Origin: Fusobacteriales bacterium
GTDB taxonomy: Bacteria; Fusobacteriota; Fusobacteriia; Fusobacteriales; Fusobacteriaceae
Assembly: GCA_020063625.1 (NCBI GenBank)
Contig: JAICDD010000010.1
Location: forward strand, 1-64,000
Length of the DNA: 64,000 nt
Direction: 5' to 3'
A program made the translations under genes and the position numbers. Shown here piece after piece: positions 60,894 through 64,000 of this stretch. The number at the start of each line of letters is the position of its first letter. Position 1 is the stretch's first letter. The notes below the pieces were generated by a model. It was not told the origin of the DNA. It saw only the letters and a list, made by a program, of their open reading frames with translations, and searched no databases.

Positions 60894-62180
60894 ATGATAC
60901 CCGAATTTTTTAAAAAATATAATTTTGAAAGATTATTTCAACAATTAAAAATAAAATATAAAACATATGGAAAAGTTACAGGGAAAATAAAAATAGAAAA
61001 TTTAGATAAAACAGAAGTTATAGCCTTTGAGGAGATAGGAGTTTTTTTTAATGAAGGAGATACGATTATATATAATACAAAAGAATTAAAAAAATTTTTA
61101 GATGAAAGTATATATTCTGGAATAACTCTTGAAGAGTTGTTATTTGAATATTTTAACAATGAATTTAAAACAAATTTTGAAATAAAAGAAAAATTTATAC
61201 TAAATAAAGAAAATTATTTTAAAGAAATATTAGATGAATTTAAAAACACTAAAGCTTATAATTATTTAGAAGCAATATGTCTAAAAAAAGAGTCTATATA
61301 TAAAACTATTACACTGCGTTATAACGAGAATAAAGAAAATTTAAGAAAAGAACTTTTACTTATAGGAAATGCTCTAAATAATTTACCTATTTTTAAAAAT
61401 CAAGAATTGCAAAACATAACTATTTATTCTGAGAAAATAACAGGTGACCCACATTATTTTGATGAAACTGATAGACATTTCAAATTATTATATGAAGGAA
61501 TAAAATTTATTTTAAATATTAAAACCGACAATGATACTGTTATTGAAAAAAATAAGATTTTATATAAAGTAGGATTAACAAAAGAGAGTCTTTTAAATAA
61601 TATAACGATTTATGGATTTAATGGAATTAATAAAAAAGACAAAGAAAATAAAATTTTTAATGCTTCTATAACAGAAAAAGAATTTTTGACAATTTCTTTA
61701 AATCATTTAAATTCTTTAAAAACTATAAAATCAGTTTCACCAAAAATATATATTTTTGAAAATCCATCTGTATTTTCTTATATTTTTGAATATTTTAAAA
61801 GTAAAAATAATAAAATTCCTACTCTAATATGTACTGCTGGGCAATTAAATTTTGCAACATATTTATTTTTAGATAAATTAGAGAGAATGGATATTAATAA
61901 TGAAAAAATAGAAATATATTATTCAGGAGATATTGACCCTGAAGGATTATTAATTGCAAATAATTTAATAAATAATTATAAAAATATTAAATTATTTGGA
62001 TATAACAAAGAAATATATTTAAATCATTTATCAGGGAAAAAAATATCAAATGAACGATTAAAAAAACTAAATAAATTAGATAAAATAGACAATGAATTAA
62101 TAAAATGTTTAAATGAAAAAAAAGAGATTGCATTTCAAGAAAAATTTATAGATGAATTAATAGAATTTATAGAAAATTAA
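60894..62180 (+). CDS. jetD: Wadjet type II Toprim nuclease JetD (DUF2399/TIGR02679-like)
   Basis: 428 aa; Toprim-like YYSGDIDPEGLLIANNLI; TLICTAGQLNFATYLFLDKL. Confidence 0.9.
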   Translation: MIPEFFKKYNFERLFQQLKIKYKTYGKVTGKIKIENLDKTEVIAFEEIGVFFNEGDTIIYNTKELKKFLDESIYSGITLEELLFEYFNNEFKTNFEIKEKFILNKENYFKEILDEFKNTKAYNYLEAICLKKESIYKTITLRYNENKENLRKELLLIGNALNNLPIFKNQELQNITIYSEKITGDPHYFDETDRHFKLLYEGIKFILNIKTDNDTVIEKNKILYKVGLTKESLLNNITIYGFNGINKKDKENKIFNASITEKEFLTISLNHLNSLKTIKSVSPKIYIFENPSVFSYIFEYFKSKNNKIPTLICTAGQLNFATYLFLDKLERMDINNEKIEIYYSGDIDPEGLLIANNLINNYKNIKLFGYNKEIYLNHLSGKKISNERLKKLNKLDKIDNELIKCLNEKKEIAFQEKFIDELIEFIEN

Positions 62181-62194
62181 AAGAAAAAGAATTG

Positions 62195-62515
62195 ACTATT
62201 AAAAGGAACCACAGGATGGATACAGGATGGATACAGGATGAAAAAATTGATAATTGAAAATTAGTAAGAAGTAAAGAGTAAGAAGTGAGTCGCCAAAGGC
62301 GAAATAGAAAAAATTACACAAAGAACACAAAGATAGAAAAGAGAACCACAAAGAGAAAATACTTAGTGGTCCTTAGTGTTTTTCTTCGTGCTCTTTGTGT
62401 AATAAAAAATCCAGTGTAAAATCTCGTGTGTATCCCGTGATTTCAAATATATAAAACTCTATGTAACTCAGCGTGATCTGAGTCTTTGTGTTGGATATTA
62501 TATTTTTATGAACTA
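62195..62515. repeat. Repeat island F, downstream of Wadjet operon
   Basis: acaggatggat tandem 11-mers (62211-62243), gtcgccaaaggcgaaatag, ~90-nt module ttacacaaagaacacaaag...ctttgtgtaat (62314-62403), and a tail shared with island E. Confidence 0.85.
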
Positions 62516-62544
62516 TGTGTAAATTTTTAAATAAAGGAGAAAAT

Positions 62545-63729
62545 ATGGAAATAATAAATAATAGTGAAAAACGTATAAATAAGTTGGTGGAATTTGCAAT
62601 AATAATAATGGAAGGAAAAGAAAATGGAAAAATAGCATATGAAAAATATAAAGAAATAATAGAAAGTGTGACACCCTATGAAGTATTGAATTTAGGTAAT
62701 AAATTAATAGAACAAGGTTTAGAAATAAAATATATAAAAGAAAATATTGAAAAAATAATGAATGTGTTTCATACGCCATTAAAAAATTATGAATATACAT
62801 ATCCAAATGAAAAAAATCCGATTTTTTATTACTTTAAAGAAAATGAAAAATTGGAAGAGAAGTTAAAACAAATAAAAGAAGAATCAATAATAAAGCAAGA
62901 TACAAAAAAATTAAATAAATATTTAAAAGAGATAAAGGAGATTGAAAATCATTATATTAGGCAAGAAAATGTACTATATTCATATTTAGAAAATATTTGG
63001 GCCTATACAAACCCATTAAAGATATTATGGTCATTACATGATGATGTGAGAAAAGAGCTGAAAGAATTAATTGAAATAACAGAAAAAGAAAAATTATTTA
63101 CAAAAGAACTAAATATAAAAGTTGGGAGATTTTTCTTTTTAATATATGGAGTGATTTTTAAAGAAAATTTACTGATATTTCCAGAAGCATTAAGAACTAT
63201 ACCTGATAAAAAATGGATTGAAATATTAAAAGAAGAATTAAAAATGGAATTTTCATTTATAGATAAACCAGATATAAAAATAAAAGATTTAGATAATAAA
63301 GATAGTAATGGATTAAAAGAAATATTTTTTAAAGTAGAAACAGGTGAATTAACGTCAAAACAAATAGAATTAATATTTAATAATTTACCAATAGATATAA
63401 CATTTATAGATGAAAATGATGAGGTGAAATATTTTTCAAATCCAAAAGATAGATTTTTTCCACGTTCACCAGCAATAATAGGAAGAAAAGTACAAAATTG
63501 TCACCCCCCTGAAAGTGTACATGTGGTAGAAAAAATACTTTCTGCATTCAAATCATCTGAAAGAGATGAAGCAGAATTTTGGATAAATATGAGAGGAAAA
63601 ACGATATTAATAAAATATTTTGCAGTGAGAGACAAAGAAAATAAATATTTAGGAACAATAGAGGTAAGTCAAGATATAACTGAAATAAAGAAAATTGAGG
63701 GTGATAAAAGATTGTTAGATTGGGAATAA
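62545..63729 (+). CDS. DUF438 / hemerythrin-like / PAS domain protein
   Basis: N-terminal DUF438-like region, IENHYIRQENVLYSYLE and LWSLHDDVRKEL hemerythrin-like His motifs, C-terminal PAS. ATG at 62545 has an aaaggagaaaat RBS (ORF-track start is 62515). Confidence 0.8.
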   Translation: MEIINNSEKRINKLVEFAIIIMEGKENGKIAYEKYKEIIESVTPYEVLNLGNKLIEQGLEIKYIKENIEKIMNVFHTPLKNYEYTYPNEKNPIFYYFKENEKLEEKLKQIKEESIIKQDTKKLNKYLKEIKEIENHYIRQENVLYSYLENIWAYTNPLKILWSLHDDVRKELKELIEITEKEKLFTKELNIKVGRFFFLIYGVIFKENLLIFPEALRTIPDKKWIEILKEELKMEFSFIDKPDIKIKDLDNKDSNGLKEIFFKVETGELTSKQIELIFNNLPIDITFIDENDEVKYFSNPKDRFFPRSPAIIGRKVQNCHPPESVHVVEKILSAFKSSERDEAEFWINMRGKTILIKYFAVRDKENKYLGTIEVSQDITEIKKIEGDKRLLDWE

Positions 63730-63759
63730 ATATATTTTTATGAAAAAATAGGTGAGAAA

Positions 63760-64000
63760 ATGGATACAACAATTTTAAAAGTGCAAAATTTAACTGTAAA
63801 AAATGAAAGTAAATTAATTTTTAAAAATTTAACTTTTGATGTAAAGAAAGGTGAAATATTAGGAATAATTGGAGATATAGATTATAATTTCGATACATTT
63901 TTTAAAAATATAGAAAATAATAAATTGAAATATAATGGAGAAATAATATATAAAGATAATAAATCTATATCTAAAAAACTAAAAACAGGTGAAATAGGTG
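63760..64000 (+). CDS. ABC-type ATP-binding domain-like protein, partial at right edge, degenerate Walker A
   Basis: MDTTILKVQNLTVKNESKLIFKNLTFDVKKGEILGIIGDIDYNFDTFFKNIENNKLKYNGEIIYKD...; typical NBD N-terminus but no GxxGxGKS. Confidence 0.6.
   Translation, partial: MDTTILKVQNLTVKNESKLIFKNLTFDVKKGEILGIIGDIDYNFDTFFKNIENNKLKYNGEIIYKDNKSISKKLKTGEIG

Noticed and set aside
62513-62806. 97-aa minus ORF and 63548-63772 minus ORF
   Set aside because: Antisense to the DUF438/PAS gene; hydrophobic low-complexity translations.
1-64000. tRNA, rRNA or riboswitch genes
   Set aside because: None recognised by eye; a tRNAscan/Infernal run would be needed to exclude them firmly.

Overview
This is a very AT-rich bacterial window. 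Predicted outer-membrane-type and lipoproteins, low-GC coding and overall gene style suggest a Fusobacteriota-like diderm, but that assignment is inference. Main content: (1) 1-4416: a defence-type locus with an SNF2 helicase followed by a type III Mod-like methyltransferase that runs off the left edge and appears fused in frame to an N-terminal DUF4391-like domain. (2) 5-33 kb: mostly ordinary metabolic, transport, regulatory and signalling genes. (3) 33.6-40.5 kb: a secreted module of an outer-membrane protein, an acid phosphatase, a pseudo-phosphatase lipoprotein, an anchor-J-like lipoprotein and a large extracellular nuclease. (4) 45.4-49.1 kb: an operon of 2Fe-2S protein, PAS protein, SpoIIE-type phosphatase, 2Fe-2S protein and [FeFe]-hydrogenase. 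(5) 54.1-62.2 kb: a complete type II Wadjet (JetABCD) operon. The most unusual non-coding feature is a set of six repeat islands (about 4.63-5.17, 6.85-7.39, 10.92-11.78, 51.19-51.87, 53.73-54.04 and 62.19-62.51 kb). They are built from short degenerate words iterated every 8-12 nt, such as CACNNAG, ACTCTG and CTCACTA. They include a ~90-nt module with TTACACAAAG/CTTTGTGTAA ends. The Wadjet operon is bracketed by two of these islands in direct orientation. The window also holds several decaying genes: a frameshifted DUF547, a frameshifted rhodanese, an AKR pseudogene, a back-to-back SDR/ManA truncation and an IS3 orfA remnant. I saw no tRNA, rRNA or CRISPR array. All calls come from reading the sequence and ORF translations; no database search was run.
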